Below the pieces are notes generated by a model, which did not search any database, had not been told where the DNA came from, and worked only from the letters and a program-made list of their open reading frames with translations. A DNA stretch of 64,000 nt from JAAZPT01 sp964544955 (GTDB taxonomy: Bacteria > Bacillota > Clostridia > Christensenellales > Aristaeellaceae): NCBI GenBank assembly GCA_964544955.1, contig CAZJEB010000004.1, positions 98,417 through 162,416 of the forward strand, written 5' to 3'. Every line of letters begins with the position of its first letter. The first letter of the stretch is position 1. This document shows positions 26,102 to 34,519 of this stretch, one piece after another. Both the position numbers and the translations under genes were made by a program.

Positions 26102-26300
26102 AATCAATCTCCTCATAAATAAAAATATCTTCAATATTTACTCTAAAGTACCTTGCAATTTTAAAGGCCAACACTATGGAGGGATTGTACCTTCCGTTTT
26201 CCAAGGACCCTATTGTTTGGCGAGATACTCCCAAATCCTGCGCCAAAGTTTCCTGGTTTATGCCATGCTTTTTCCTTAATTCTTCTAATTTATTTTTCAA
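26088..26300 (-). CDS. XRE/Cro-type HTH regulator
   Basis: 70 aa, essentially one HTH_XRE domain: LEELRKKHGINQETLAQDLG, then VSRQTIGSLENGRYNPS, the recognition helix region. Starts at a TTG with AGAGGTGG 5 nt upstream; the ATG 39 nt earlier lies inside the operator region and lacks an RBS. It is first in a two-gene unit with the small membrane protein. Duplicated operator words flank its promoter, so it probably represses itself. Confidence 0.9.
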   Translation of the reverse strand: MKNKLEELRKKHGINQETLAQDLGVSRQTIGSLENGRYNPSIVLAFKIARYFRVNIEDIFIYEEIDYGKE

Positions 26301-26324
26301 AATACCACCTCTTGTTAAAATGTA

Positions 26325-26383
26325 AAGTATACTTTCCAATTACAGTATAATTCCATAGCTATAAAATGTCAAGCATACTTTCC
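26325..26383 (-). promoter_or_regulatory. XRE promoter flanked by two operator copies
   Basis: On the minus strand: TTGACA (26372-26367), 17-nt spacer, TATACT (26349-26344). GGAAAGTATRCTT occurs twice in direct orientation, at 26383-26371 (touching -35) and 26337-26325 (just after -10), 46 nt apart. This is a classic layout for an autoregulated repressor. Confidence 0.75.
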
Positions 26384-26398
26384 ATATTTTTTTAAAAT

Positions 26399-26427
26399 TT
26401 GCATTACAATTATACTTTTAATATAAT
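26399..26427 (+). promoter_or_regulatory. Promoter of the HesB-like/rhodanese operon
   Basis: TTGCAT (26399-26404), 17-nt spacer, TATAAT (26422-26427). It is divergent from the XRE promoter and begins 16 nt from its distal operator. Confidence 0.7.
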
Positions 26428-26484
26428 TTAGTTGTTTAAATTTACCTGTATATGGGTATAAATTAGTGGTAAGGAGTTGATATT

Positions 26485-26778
26485 ATGGAATTTACACCAG
26501 AAGCAAGGGAAGTATTTAAAAACGTTATGAAAGTGCAAGGTGCAGATAGTGTGCTTATGGCTTTTGAAAACATGGATGGCTTAAGCAAGTTTAGGCTAGA
26601 TGTTAAAAAACTTGCACCAGAGGATAGAATTATTTTAGTGGATGATATACCTGTGGTTATAACAGAGGAAGATGAAAAAACCCTTAAAAACATTAGATTT
26701 ATTGTTCAAGACGATAAAATTACCATGGAAAGTAAAGGCGGCTGCGCATGTTGTGAAGGCTGTAGCGGTTGCAATTAA
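26485..26778 (+). CDS. HesB/IscA-like protein with Cys-rich tail
   Basis: 97 aa. The body (EAREVFKNVMKVQGADSVLM; FRLDVKKLAPEDRIILVDDI) resembles the HesB/IscA beta-fold, but the usual three conserved cysteines are replaced by a C-terminal cluster GGCACCEGCSGCN with five Cys. A role in Fe-S or metal binding is likely by family; whether it is an assembly scaffold is uncertain. AAGGAG-type RBS. Its stop overlaps the ATG of the rhodanese gene (TAATG). Confidence 0.7.
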   Translation: MEFTPEAREVFKNVMKVQGADSVLMAFENMDGLSKFRLDVKKLAPEDRIILVDDIPVVITEEDEKTLKNIRFIVQDDKITMESKGGCACCEGCSGCN

Positions 26779-27179
26779 TGAGTAAAACTTTTATGTACAT
26801 TATTTTAGTTATTGTAATTATTGCCTTAGTATCATTCAACCTTTATAAAAAAAATAATAATGAGGGGAATACATCCTTGTATAAAAAAATAAGCCAAAGC
26901 GACGCTAAAACCATGATGGATAATGGTGGCGTTATAGTTCTTGATGTTAGAACAGAAGATGAATATGCGTCTGGCCATATACCAAATGCACTTAACCATT
27001 CAAGCACAAAAATAGGCACAGTTAGCCAAACCGTGCCAGATAAAAACGCCACAATACTTGTATACTGCCGTTCAGGCGCAAGAAGCAGGGGCGCAGTTAT
27101 GGATATGATTAAGCAAGGTTATACTAATGTTATAGATTTTGGCGGAATTATGAGCTGGAAATATGACGTTGTAAGGTGA
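26778..27179 (+). CDS. Membrane-anchored rhodanese domain protein
   Basis: 133 aa: an N-terminal transmembrane helix (about 5-22), a linker, then one rhodanese domain (38-133) with VLDVRTEDEYASGHIPNA and active-site loop VYCRSGARSR, catalytic C97. The domain probably faces outward, since only short charge-poor sequence precedes the helix and lysines follow it (orientation is inferred and weak). Rhodaneses carry sulfur as a persulfide. Translationally coupled to the HesB-like gene; followed 4 nt later by the HMA-like gene. Confidence 0.9.
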   Translation: MSKTFMYIILVIVIIALVSFNLYKKNNNEGNTSLYKKISQSDAKTMMDNGGVIVLDVRTEDEYASGHIPNALNHSSTKIGTVSQTVPDKNATILVYCRSGARSRGAVMDMIKQGYTNVIDFGGIMSWKYDVVR

Positions 27180-27183
27180 TAAT

Positions 27184-27396
27184 ATGAAAACTGTAAAATA
27201 TAATCTTGAAGGCATGTATTGCTATACATCACAGGAAAGGTCAAAAACAGGCCTTGGTTATTTAGAAGGTGTAGTAGATAGCGATGCTAACTGTATGGAT
27301 CAAACTATTACAATTACATATGACGAAAACATTGTAAGTGAAAACGAGATAATTGCACGCTTAGAGGAAATGGAGTTTAGAATTTTGCATAATTAG
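27184..27396 (+). CDS. Divergent heavy-metal-associated (HMA-like) domain protein
   Basis: 70 aa with an HMA-type ferredoxin-like layout: KTVKYNLEGMYCYTS at the start, LGYLEGVVDSDANC in the middle, and ENEIIARLEEMEF at the end. In HMA domains the first loop is GMxCxxC; here it is GMYCYTS, so the second metal-binding Cys is lost, although another Cys occurs in SDANCMDQ. It may bind metal differently or act as a thiol partner of the rhodanese next door. Confidence 0.6.
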   Translation: MKTVKYNLEGMYCYTSQERSKTGLGYLEGVVDSDANCMDQTITITYDENIVSENEIIARLEEMEFRILHN

Positions 27397-27404
27397 GAGG
27401 TAAA

Positions 27405-27962
27405 ATGAAGCTATACCATGGCAGTAATACCCCAAACTTGAAAGTACTAAAACCCTTTTTAGCAGACCACGGTGTAGAATATATTTACTTAGCAACCATA
27501 CCTGCTGTAACGGCCTTATATATTGTAAACTCGGTAGGTAGGCCTTATTATTGGTACCCTTATGGCTTTAAAAAAGATAATATGATGCTACCAATATATG
27601 ATGAACTTTACCCTGATGCTTTTAGGAAAGAATATCAAGGTAAAAAAGGCTATATATACCAAGTAGAAGTTGATGAAAGCGAAGTTATACCTCAACCCAA
27701 TATTCCTTGTGCAAGGCTTAGTACAAAGTCAATACCCGTTGAAAGTGTTTTAAAAATTGACAACGCTTATAATTACTTTATTAACTTAGAAAAACAAGGC
27801 GAGTTTAAAATAAGCCACTTTGACACTAAACACCCTAAGGAAATTGAATGGTGGCATGGTGAGATAATAGACTTTATAAAGGCTAAGAATATAAAAGATA
27901 GTAACACACAATGTGAAATGTATTTTAAAACAAACTTCCCCCAATTGTGGGAAAAATTATAA
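27405..27962 (+). CDS. Conserved hypothetical protein with an LYHGS N-terminus
   Basis: 185 aa. It begins MKLYHGSNTPNLKVLKP and continues EYIYLATIPAVTALYIV, a pattern seen in a common Firmicutes family whose fold resembles ADP-ribosyltransferases (Y-H-G-S start, then a strand with S/T). The typical catalytic triad cannot be confirmed by eye. No antitoxin-like partner is adjacent. AGGAGG RBS 8 nt after the HMA-like stop; may be transcribed with it. Soluble, no signal peptide. Confidence 0.6.
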   Translation: MKLYHGSNTPNLKVLKPFLADHGVEYIYLATIPAVTALYIVNSVGRPYYWYPYGFKKDNMMLPIYDELYPDAFRKEYQGKKGYIYQVEVDESEVIPQPNIPCARLSTKSIPVESVLKIDNAYNYFINLEKQGEFKISHFDTKHPKEIEWWHGEIIDFIKAKNIKDSNTQCEMYFKTNFPQLWEKL

Positions 27963-27963
27963 A

Positions 27964-28000
27964 TAAAAAACCCTCCGATAAATGGAGGGCTTTTTTTATG
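27964..28000. terminator. Bidirectional terminator
   Basis: CCCTCCGATAAATGGAGGG hairpin with A- and T-runs, between convergent genes. Confidence 0.9.
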
Positions 28001-28001
28001 T

Positions 28002-29786
28002 TTATTTTTTTGCTTTTTTAAATTTAAATAATATTGTGAATGATAAAGTTGCCATTAATAATATTATTGCATAGGTTAATATGTGGCTATTATCCCCAGT
28101 TTGAGGGGCCTGTATTGGTGGTAGAGTGGGCGTTGGGGCTGGAGTTGGGGTAGGGGCTCCTGTGGGAACGGGAGTGGGTTTTAGCGCTTTAAATTCAATT
28201 TCAAACTCTGTTGCATAATTTATAAATTCGTTTTGTTGTAACAGTACAATTGCCCAAACGCCTACCATGCTTGTAGGGCTATCCTTACTTACAAGGCCAT
28301 ATAAGCTATTAGGCCTTGTTGAACGAAGCGTTTCATCAAGCTTAGGGAGGGGGATTAAATAATAATATTTTACGATTGTTCCATCTTTGATATTTGTAAA
28401 GCTTAATTTATCAGTACTTAGTGTTGTACCTCTTATGCCTGGCAATATGGCAGGGTTTCCGTTTTCGTCTGTATAATTTTGTGGATCAACAACAATTTTA
28501 CTTGGGTTCAAATAGGGGTCTATATCAGCGAGTAACACGTCACTTGCTTGTTTATATGCGTATTTGCCTCCCGCAAAGTTTTCATCGAGGTATATTACCC
28601 TTTTTTGAGGCATTGAACTTATACCATTATATAAAAAGCCAAATGGGTCTGTTGGATTTAGGCTCAAATTTATTGATGTAAATTGGTTATAAGCGCATTC
28701 CAAGGCTTGCAAGTTGTTAAGGCTGGCTAAATCTAAAGTTGTAAGTTGATTTTTACCACAGTATAGCTCATATATGTTAGGGTTAAGTTTTAAAGTTTTT
28801 AGTTGATTGCTTGTAACATATAAGCCCTCTAGATTGTTTAAGTTGCTTACGTCTAATGTTTGCAATTTATTGTTGCTAAGGTTTATTTCCATTAAGTTTG
28901 TGTTATTGCTTAGGCTTATACTTCCAATTTGGTTAAGCTGAGCATCTAAATTTACAAGTTGTGTATTGTTATTTACATTAAGGTTTGTAAGCTTATTGGC
29001 AGCCACGTTTAGTGCCATTAATTTGGGGTTATTACTTATATTAATTTGGGATAGGTTGTTCATTGGCAAAAACAATGTTTCCAAGTTTGAACAATTGCTA
29101 GTATCTATTGAACTTATTTTATTATCTATCAAGTAAATTTCTTTTAGATTAGAGGCTGAATTTGGCAATTTTACACTTGTTAAGCCACAGGAGCTTATGT
29201 TTAATGTTTGCAAATTAGTGCTATTTGAAAGGTCTATATCTGTATTAACGTTTGTGACATTATGAATTTGAATGCTTGTAAGCTCCGTTAATGCATTAAA
29301 ATTAATGTTAGGAATATTTGTTTCTATCGCATATATGCTTTCCAAGTTAGTTAAGCTTACATTGCTATATGAAGATATAGTGGAACTTTGTAATGACAAT
29401 GTTTTTACACTATTTGGTAGCATAATATTTACTACATTTGAATTTTGCAAATCTAAAACTTCCAATAATGTGTTATTGCTTAGGTCTAATGGGCTTGTTG
29501 TTATACCGTTTAATATTGCCTCTTTAACATTATATAAATATTCAACGCCTTTTAAATTTGCAACGTTTAATATGCCGCTATTTCCAGATAAGGATGTTAT
29601 GTTGGCAATTTCAGCATCTTCTAAAATATTATTAGTATTAGCGTCATAGGGTGATAAAAAGGCTCTAAAGTCATTGTCGGGGAAGTTTGAACTATCCAAA
29701 GCCACGTCTGCTAACACAAGGCTTGTAGTTGCAAAAATCATAACAAAAGTTAGCATAATGAATATAGGTAATTTGCTTGTTTTCAT
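28002..29786 (-). CDS. Wall-anchored leucine-rich repeat protein (paralog 1)
   Basis: 594 aa. Signal peptide ending LVLA|DVAL; an N-terminal acidic loop YDANTNNILEDAEI resembling Ca-binding EF-type loops; about 12 LRR units of ~21 residues (LTTLDLASLNNLQ type, ~60-380); a beta-rich domain (~390-530); a Pro/Thr linker (TPTPAPTPTLPP); then the sorting tail QAPQTGDNS, a hydrophobic helix and KFKKAKK. APQTG fits a sortase-type PxTG motif rather than classic LPxTG, so anchoring to peptidoglycan is likely. LRRs bind proteins or glycans, so an adhesin role is plausible. Same domain order as the gene next to it. Confidence 0.85.
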   Translation of the reverse strand: MKTSKLPIFIMLTFVMIFATTSLVLADVALDSSNFPDNDFRAFLSPYDANTNNILEDAEIANITSLSGNSGILNVANLKGVEYLYNVKEAILNGITTSPLDLSNNTLLEVLDLQNSNVVNIMLPNSVKTLSLQSSTISSYSNVSLTNLESIYAIETNIPNINFNALTELTSIQIHNVTNVNTDIDLSNSTNLQTLNISSCGLTSVKLPNSASNLKEIYLIDNKISSIDTSNCSNLETLFLPMNNLSQINISNNPKLMALNVAANKLTNLNVNNNTQLVNLDAQLNQIGSISLSNNTNLMEINLSNNKLQTLDVSNLNNLEGLYVTSNQLKTLKLNPNIYELYCGKNQLTTLDLASLNNLQALECAYNQFTSINLSLNPTDPFGFLYNGISSMPQKRVIYLDENFAGGKYAYKQASDVLLADIDPYLNPSKIVVDPQNYTDENGNPAILPGIRGTTLSTDKLSFTNIKDGTIVKYYYLIPLPKLDETLRSTRPNSLYGLVSKDSPTSMVGVWAIVLLQQNEFINYATEFEIEFKALKPTPVPTGAPTPTPAPTPTLPPIQAPQTGDNSHILTYAIILLMATLSFTILFKFKKAKK

Positions 29787-29874
29787 AAATACCTCCGCAT
29801 ATAAGTGCTTAAAATAAAACTATATATTATTCTAAATTACAATAAGGGACAAGTCAAGTATAATAAATTATACA

Positions 29875-29909
29875 TAAAAAACCCCTTAAACAGCCTGTTT
29901 AAGGGGAGG
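29875..29909 (-). terminator. Terminator of LRR paralog 2
   Basis: CCCCTTAAAC-AGGCT-GTTTAAGGGG on the minus strand followed by TTTTTT. It separates the two LRR genes, so each has its own transcript. Confidence 0.88.
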
Positions 29910-29942
29910 CATATATTATTTTATAACAGTAAACTTATAGAT

Positions 29943-31709
29943 TTAGTTTATACTTCTTTTTTTGATTATTATAATGCTAATAATAGCTATTAATAGTGTG
30001 GCACTATATAGCCATAATAGGCTATTATCCCCAGTTTGAGGGGCTTGTATTATTGGAGGGTTTGTTGGTGTAGCCGTAGGGATAGGGCTTGCTGTTGGTG
30101 TGGCCGCAGGGGTTGGAATAGGGCTTGTTTCAGTAGTAGTTTTAAATTCAACCTCAAACTCCGAAACATATACTATGCTACCTTTAATCATAGCTAATAT
30201 TGCCCATTCGCCAATTAAGGGCATTGGGCTATCCTTAGATGCTAATGTGGACCTAATTGCTTGTGGGGGCAATGGAATTTGATAGTAGTATTTAACTATT
30301 GTACCATCCTTTATATCCTTAAAGCTCAACTTATCAGCGCTTAATGTTGTGCCTGTTAACCCGTGTAATGTGCTTGTGCTGTTAGAGAAATAATCGGTAT
30401 ATTCCTGGTTTTCAAGTATTATTCTATCCACTTGTAAAAGAGGGTCTATATCGGATATTAGCACATCAACGGGTTGTTTGTTTTTATATTTGCCATTGGC
30501 AAAGCTATCGTCAAGGGTAATTACACGCTTTTGTGGCATTGATGTAAAGCCTTGTAAAAACCAATAGGGGCTTTGTAAGTTTGGGCTTAAATTTATAGAA
30601 GTTAGTTGGTTATATGAACACTCTAAAAATGCTAAGTTTATTAAATTTGATAAATCTATAGACTGAAGTTTGTTTTTACCAAAATACAAAACACTTATAT
30701 TAGGCCCTACTTTTAAATCTGTTAGTTGGTTGTTAGTGGCTAAAAGAGATCTTAGCTCCTTAAGGTGAAGTAAGTTTAAGGTTTTAAAGGAGTTATTGCT
30801 AATATTTAAAGACCTTAAAGATAAATTTTGGCTTAAATCAATATTGCTTAGTTTATTGTTGGAAAGCTCTAAGTTTTCAATAAAAGTGTTTGCGTTTAAG
30901 TTTATGCTTGATAAATTGTTATTATTTAACATAAGTTGTTGCAGGGAACTTAAGTTGCTTAGGTTAATTTGGTTTAATTTATTATCGTTTATTGATAATG
31001 CTATTGTGTTTTGACAATTACTAAGGTCAATAACGCTTATTGAGTTATTATCTAAATTAATAAATGCTAAATTTTCAGGGTTGTTAGGAAGGTTTATTGA
31101 CTGAATATTTGAGCCATATATTAAAAGAGATTTTAAGTTATTATTGTTAGATAAGTTAATGTTAGGGCTTTCACCAATGGATTCACTAATATACAATGTG
31201 TCGAGGGCTTCTGTTCCAATAAAAAAGTTGTTGCTTGGATAGTTTGATTTATTTATGTTTATATATGTAAGGTTTGGTAGGTTTGAATTTGTGTAATTTG
31301 TAATTGTACTATAACCAATTGAAAAATATTCTATACTTTGTGGCAAGCTTAATTGATTAATGTTTGAGGATTCCACTTTAAGTTTTTCTAAATTAATATT
31401 TTTGCTTAAATCAAGCAAACTTGTGTTTGTGTTTTCAATATTTAAAGTATTTAAGCTTGTTAAATGCTCTATACCAATGTAATTTTCAAAATTTGTAAAA
31501 GCGTTAGCATTGCTTAGTAGTTGCTTTATTTTTAGTATCTCACTATCCTCTAAAACAGCATTATTATTTTCATCATAATTGCCTAATAAGGTTCTGAAAC
31601 CTTGGTTAGGAAAGTTTGCTTCATTTAAAGCTACATCAGCTAAGGCAAAGCTAGCAATAGCAAACATTATAATAAAAATTAATAATAGGGATAAGGGTAA
31701 CTTTTTCAT
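29943..31709 (-). CDS. Wall-anchored leucine-rich repeat protein (paralog 2)
   Basis: 588 aa, paralogous to the neighbour. Signal peptide (ASFALA|DVAL), acidic loop YDENNNAVLEDSEI, LRR array of Asn/Ser-rich units such as NLSNLSSLQQLMLNNNNL, a domain with ITLDDSFANGKY and LHGLTGTTLSADKLSF shared with paralog 1, a Pro/Thr/Ala linker, and the identical sorting motif QAPQTGDNS with a hydrophobic helix and KKRSIN. The extracytoplasmic non-LRR domain and tail are much better conserved between the two than the LRRs, suggesting divergence in binding surface. AGGAGG RBS. Confidence 0.85.
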   Translation of the reverse strand: MKKLPLSLLLIFIIMFAIASFALADVALNEANFPNQGFRTLLGNYDENNNAVLEDSEILKIKQLLSNANAFTNFENYIGIEHLTSLNTLNIENTNTSLLDLSKNINLEKLKVESSNINQLSLPQSIEYFSIGYSTITNYTNSNLPNLTYININKSNYPSNNFFIGTEALDTLYISESIGESPNINLSNNNNLKSLLIYGSNIQSINLPNNPENLAFINLDNNSISVIDLSNCQNTIALSINDNKLNQINLSNLSSLQQLMLNNNNLSSINLNANTFIENLELSNNKLSNIDLSQNLSLRSLNISNNSFKTLNLLHLKELRSLLATNNQLTDLKVGPNISVLYFGKNKLQSIDLSNLINLAFLECSYNQLTSINLSPNLQSPYWFLQGFTSMPQKRVITLDDSFANGKYKNKQPVDVLISDIDPLLQVDRIILENQEYTDYFSNSTSTLHGLTGTTLSADKLSFKDIKDGTIVKYYYQIPLPPQAIRSTLASKDSPMPLIGEWAILAMIKGSIVYVSEFEVEFKTTTETSPIPTPAATPTASPIPTATPTNPPIIQAPQTGDNSLLWLYSATLLIAIISIIIIKKRSIN

Positions 31710-31773
31710 AACTGCCTCCTAATACAAACTGAATATGACAATATTTTAACATATATAAGTGACGAGTCAAGCC

Positions 31774-31803
31774 TAAAAAAGCCATTATGCAATGCATAAG
31801 GCT
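31774..31803 (-). terminator. Terminator of glycosyltransferase operon
   Basis: Minus strand GCCTTATGC-ATT-GCATAATGGC (one bulge) followed by TTTTTT. Confidence 0.75.
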
Positions 31804-31808
31804 GTGTT

Positions 31809-33026
31809 TTATTCCATTAACTGTATAAGCTTATAACTTTGAGCTTTTGCGTTTTTATTTTCTAAAACAAATTGCCTAGCTTTTTTTCCTTGTTCTATTT
31901 TGTAAGCTTCGGGTAAGGTTATAATATCTAATATCCCTTGAGCAATATTATCTTTAATATAGTAGAAATGATTATCGTATTCGCTTGGAATGCCTTCTAG
32001 CTTATAGCACAGCACAGGTTTACCACTTAATAAATATTCCATAGATTTTGATGGGAAGGAATACTTTGTATATTCTCCTTCGGGTTTGCGTGGGTTTACT
32101 AATATGCTTGAGCCAGCTTGCAACAATAGGGCATCGCTTCTAGGTACAAAACCTAAAAAATGAATGTTGTTATGGTTGTGGGCTAGGGTTTTAACTTCCT
32201 CCGCCATTGTACCACCACCACAGAGAACTAAGTTGATACCATTTAATGTTTCATCAACAAAGGCGTTAATTAAATCACCTATGCCTAATTCTTTTTGCAA
32301 TGTACCTGTATACAAAACTGTGGGAGTGTGTAGGGGTAAATTGTACTTGTTAAAACAAGCTTTAACATCATCTGTGTTTGGTAGGGGGTATTCATCAGGG
32401 GCAATTCCCTCAAGCAAGGTATATTTTGCCTTGGAGTTCAGGGGTAAAACGCTTTTCATAGGCTCTGTAAGCAATACAAAATTATCAAAATGCTTGCAAA
32501 GGTCTAGGGCTTTTTTACCCATGTTGTTTTCTATGCGAGCAAATAAGCCCTTGTGTCCGCTTGCTAGGCCAAGTTCAGTAGGTATATCAGGTATTATAAT
32601 TGTAGCCTTTAGGTCTTTATAAAAGCTTTTTGCCTTAACAATAGCTTTCATAAAGGGGAGGTATAGGGAATAAAGTAATATATTTCTATTGGCTTCATCT
32701 GCCTTTAACCATTTTAATAAAGCCCTTTCAGCGTTTATTTCACGCATTTGTTGTTTAAAAAAAGGTAAATTTATAGCGGGCAAATTAAAAGCCTTGTTAG
32801 CCCATTTGTTGCCCTTTAAATATATTTGTTTATAATGCATTGGGAAAACCCCAACAGGTAAGGCGTTGCATATAGTAATATTATCATTGCCTATATGGGC
32901 TGTTAAGCCTTCAAGTATAAGCTTTTGAAAGTTATCCACCTGCATTTGCATGGGGCTTTTAGAAAGCTTGGTTATTTCGTTTATTTCATTATCAGGGTAA
33001 ATTAAACCCATAAACATTAAGTTCAC
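31809..33026 (-). CDS. Glycosyltransferase, GT4-like
   Basis: 405 aa with a two-domain GT-B layout. The C-terminal nucleotide-sugar domain is clear: TVLYTGTLQKELGIGDLINA, LVLCGGGTMAEEV, IHFLGFVPRSDALLLQ, and the E-x7-E-type region VNPRKPEGEYTKYSFPSKSMEYLLSGKPV. It likely transfers a sugar in surface glycan synthesis. Starts within the 3' end of the upstream glycosyltransferase gene (ATGA overlap), so the pair is coupled. Donor and acceptor unknown. Confidence 0.85.
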   Translation of the reverse strand: MNLMFMGLIYPDNEINEITKLSKSPMQMQVDNFQKLILEGLTAHIGNDNITICNALPVGVFPMHYKQIYLKGNKWANKAFNLPAINLPFFKQQMREINAERALLKWLKADEANRNILLYSLYLPFMKAIVKAKSFYKDLKATIIIPDIPTELGLASGHKGLFARIENNMGKKALDLCKHFDNFVLLTEPMKSVLPLNSKAKYTLLEGIAPDEYPLPNTDDVKACFNKYNLPLHTPTVLYTGTLQKELGIGDLINAFVDETLNGINLVLCGGGTMAEEVKTLAHNHNNIHFLGFVPRSDALLLQAGSSILVNPRKPEGEYTKYSFPSKSMEYLLSGKPVLCYKLEGIPSEYDNHFYYIKDNIAQGILDIITLPEAYKIEQGKKARQFVLENKNAKAQSYKLIQLME

Positions 33027-34234
33027 TTACTTACTTCCTCATACAGCTTTATATAATTTTCGTAGCATAGGTTTTTATCAAAAGCCTTGCTATGCTCTAA
33101 GCAATTTAGCATATAATCGCCCTTGTTTGGGGCAATAGCTTTTATTGCTTGCTCTAAGGCATCAACATCGCCCTTAGGAACAACTTTGCCCACGTTATCA
33201 TTTACAACCTCAACACAACCGCCAGTAGCAAACACAGCCACAGGCGTGCCACAAGCGAAGGCTTCAAGGTTTACAAGGGGCATATTATCCTCAAGGGTGG
33301 GGTTAACTAATAGGCTTGCAAGGCTATACCATTGGGCAAGCTCCTTTGTTGAAGATGTGCGTTCTAAGGCAATAATGTTATTTGGCATGCCTTCAATTTG
33401 GCTTTTGCTAAGGCCTATAAGGGCAAATACAAAGTTGTTATCCAAGCGTTTGTTTAACTCTAATATATATTGTAAGCCCTTGCGCTGATCCCAGTCGTTA
33501 GCTATTCCAAGCAGAACATATTTACCCTCTAAGTTGTATTTTTTTATAAGGGCTGTAGCATCTGTAGGTTTAAAAATTGACCTATCAACACCGTTATAAA
33601 TTACATTTACAGGGTATTCTTTTAAGTAGGACTTTTTTAATAAATCGCCCAACCACTTTGATGGGGGAACAAGGGTTGCATTGCTTAAACCTGTAAAACT
33701 AGCTTTTTTATTTTTAAAATTTCTAGTTGAAAAATCAAATATATAATTGCGAGGGTAGCCCACTTTGCTTTGAGGGCAATTTTTGCAAAGGCTTTGCCAT
33801 TTGTTGCACTGGGCAAAGTCAAAATAAGCGCAATGGCCTGTAAAGCTCCAACAATCGTGCATTGTCCACACAATGGGCTTTTTGGCTTGTTTTAAATAGT
33901 CAAACCATATTTTACTATTTAAATAGCAACCGTGTATGTTGTGCATATGTATAACATCAGGATTATACTCCTTGGCAAAATTAATAGCCTGCCTTGTTGC
34001 TTTTTGAGAGCCATAACCCTCACCATCAAAAAATTGAGATATGGCGGAATGGAGGTGCACGCTAAAATCACTACCAATTTTGTAGCCATACTTTTGCAAA
34101 TGCTCTGGGCTATTGCCAATTCCATATATAATTTTACTTTCGCTGCCTTTGCTTTCAAGCATTTGGGCAATATCGGTAGCTATTCTGCCTGTGCTACTTA
34201 TACCACTTACGGTATTTAGCTGTAAAACTTTCAT
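33023..34234 (-). CDS. Glycosyltransferase, GT4 family with Cys-rich insert
   Basis: 403 aa, GT-B fold. Start MKVLQLNTVSGISSTGRIAT; MHNIHGCYLN; a cysteine insert CAYFDFAQC ... CKNC at ~140-165; VIYNGVDRSIFKP; and LLVNPTLEDNMPLVNLEAFACGTPV with the conserved Glu. This is the colanic-acid-type WcaC/WbuB-like subgroup of GT4. The same insert type recurs in the glycosyltransferase at 37.2 kb, suggesting both belong to one surface-polysaccharide system. AAAAGGAGG RBS. Divergent from the catalase gene. Confidence 0.88.
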   Translation of the reverse strand: MKVLQLNTVSGISSTGRIATDIAQMLESKGSESKIIYGIGNSPEHLQKYGYKIGSDFSVHLHSAISQFFDGEGYGSQKATRQAINFAKEYNPDVIHMHNIHGCYLNSKIWFDYLKQAKKPIVWTMHDCWSFTGHCAYFDFAQCNKWQSLCKNCPQSKVGYPRNYIFDFSTRNFKNKKASFTGLSNATLVPPSKWLGDLLKKSYLKEYPVNVIYNGVDRSIFKPTDATALIKKYNLEGKYVLLGIANDWDQRKGLQYILELNKRLDNNFVFALIGLSKSQIEGMPNNIIALERTSSTKELAQWYSLASLLVNPTLEDNMPLVNLEAFACGTPVAVFATGGCVEVVNDNVGKVVPKGDVDALEQAIKAIAPNKGDYMLNCLEHSKAFDKNLCYENYIKLYEEVSK

Positions 34235-34519
34235 AGCATGCCTCCTTTTGTTTAATTATAGTTTAATGTAGGCATAGTGTCAATTAAAGGCATATTATAG
34301 ATAAATTAATAATAGTATAAATAATCTAAAAAATAACTGAATTTATTGCCTTTTTATACAGGTAAATGTACCATATTATTACATGAAAAAACTTATAAAA
34401 ATTTGATAATTATTTGCTATAAACATATAAATTATTTTTAAAAACTGTTGACAAGTATTTTGATAAATGTTAGTATTTAATTAGTAATAGTAATCATTAC
34501 TGATAAGGAGGAAAAAATA
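34235..34519 (+). promoter_or_regulatory. Catalase upstream region with Per-like box
   Basis: 285 nt without a gene; the left two thirds are featureless AT-rich DNA. The right end holds a near-consensus promoter, TTGACA (34448-34453), 17-nt spacer, TAGTAT (34471-34476), then TAGTAATCATTACTG (34488-34502), a 7-1-7 inverted repeat placed over the transcription start. Its shape matches PerR boxes (TTATAATNATTATAA in Bacillus), and perR at 48.7 kb has related words upstream. AAGGAGG follows. Confidence 0.75.

Noticed and set aside
25670..26300. Toxin-antitoxin system formed by the XRE gene and the membrane protein
   Set aside because: The membrane protein has four helices and no toxin family resemblance; autoregulated XRE/membrane pairs of other kinds are common.
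28002..31709. LRR proteins as CRISPR-like or tandem DNA repeats
   Set aside because: The repeats are degenerate protein repeats within two coding genes; no identical spaced DNA repeats are present.
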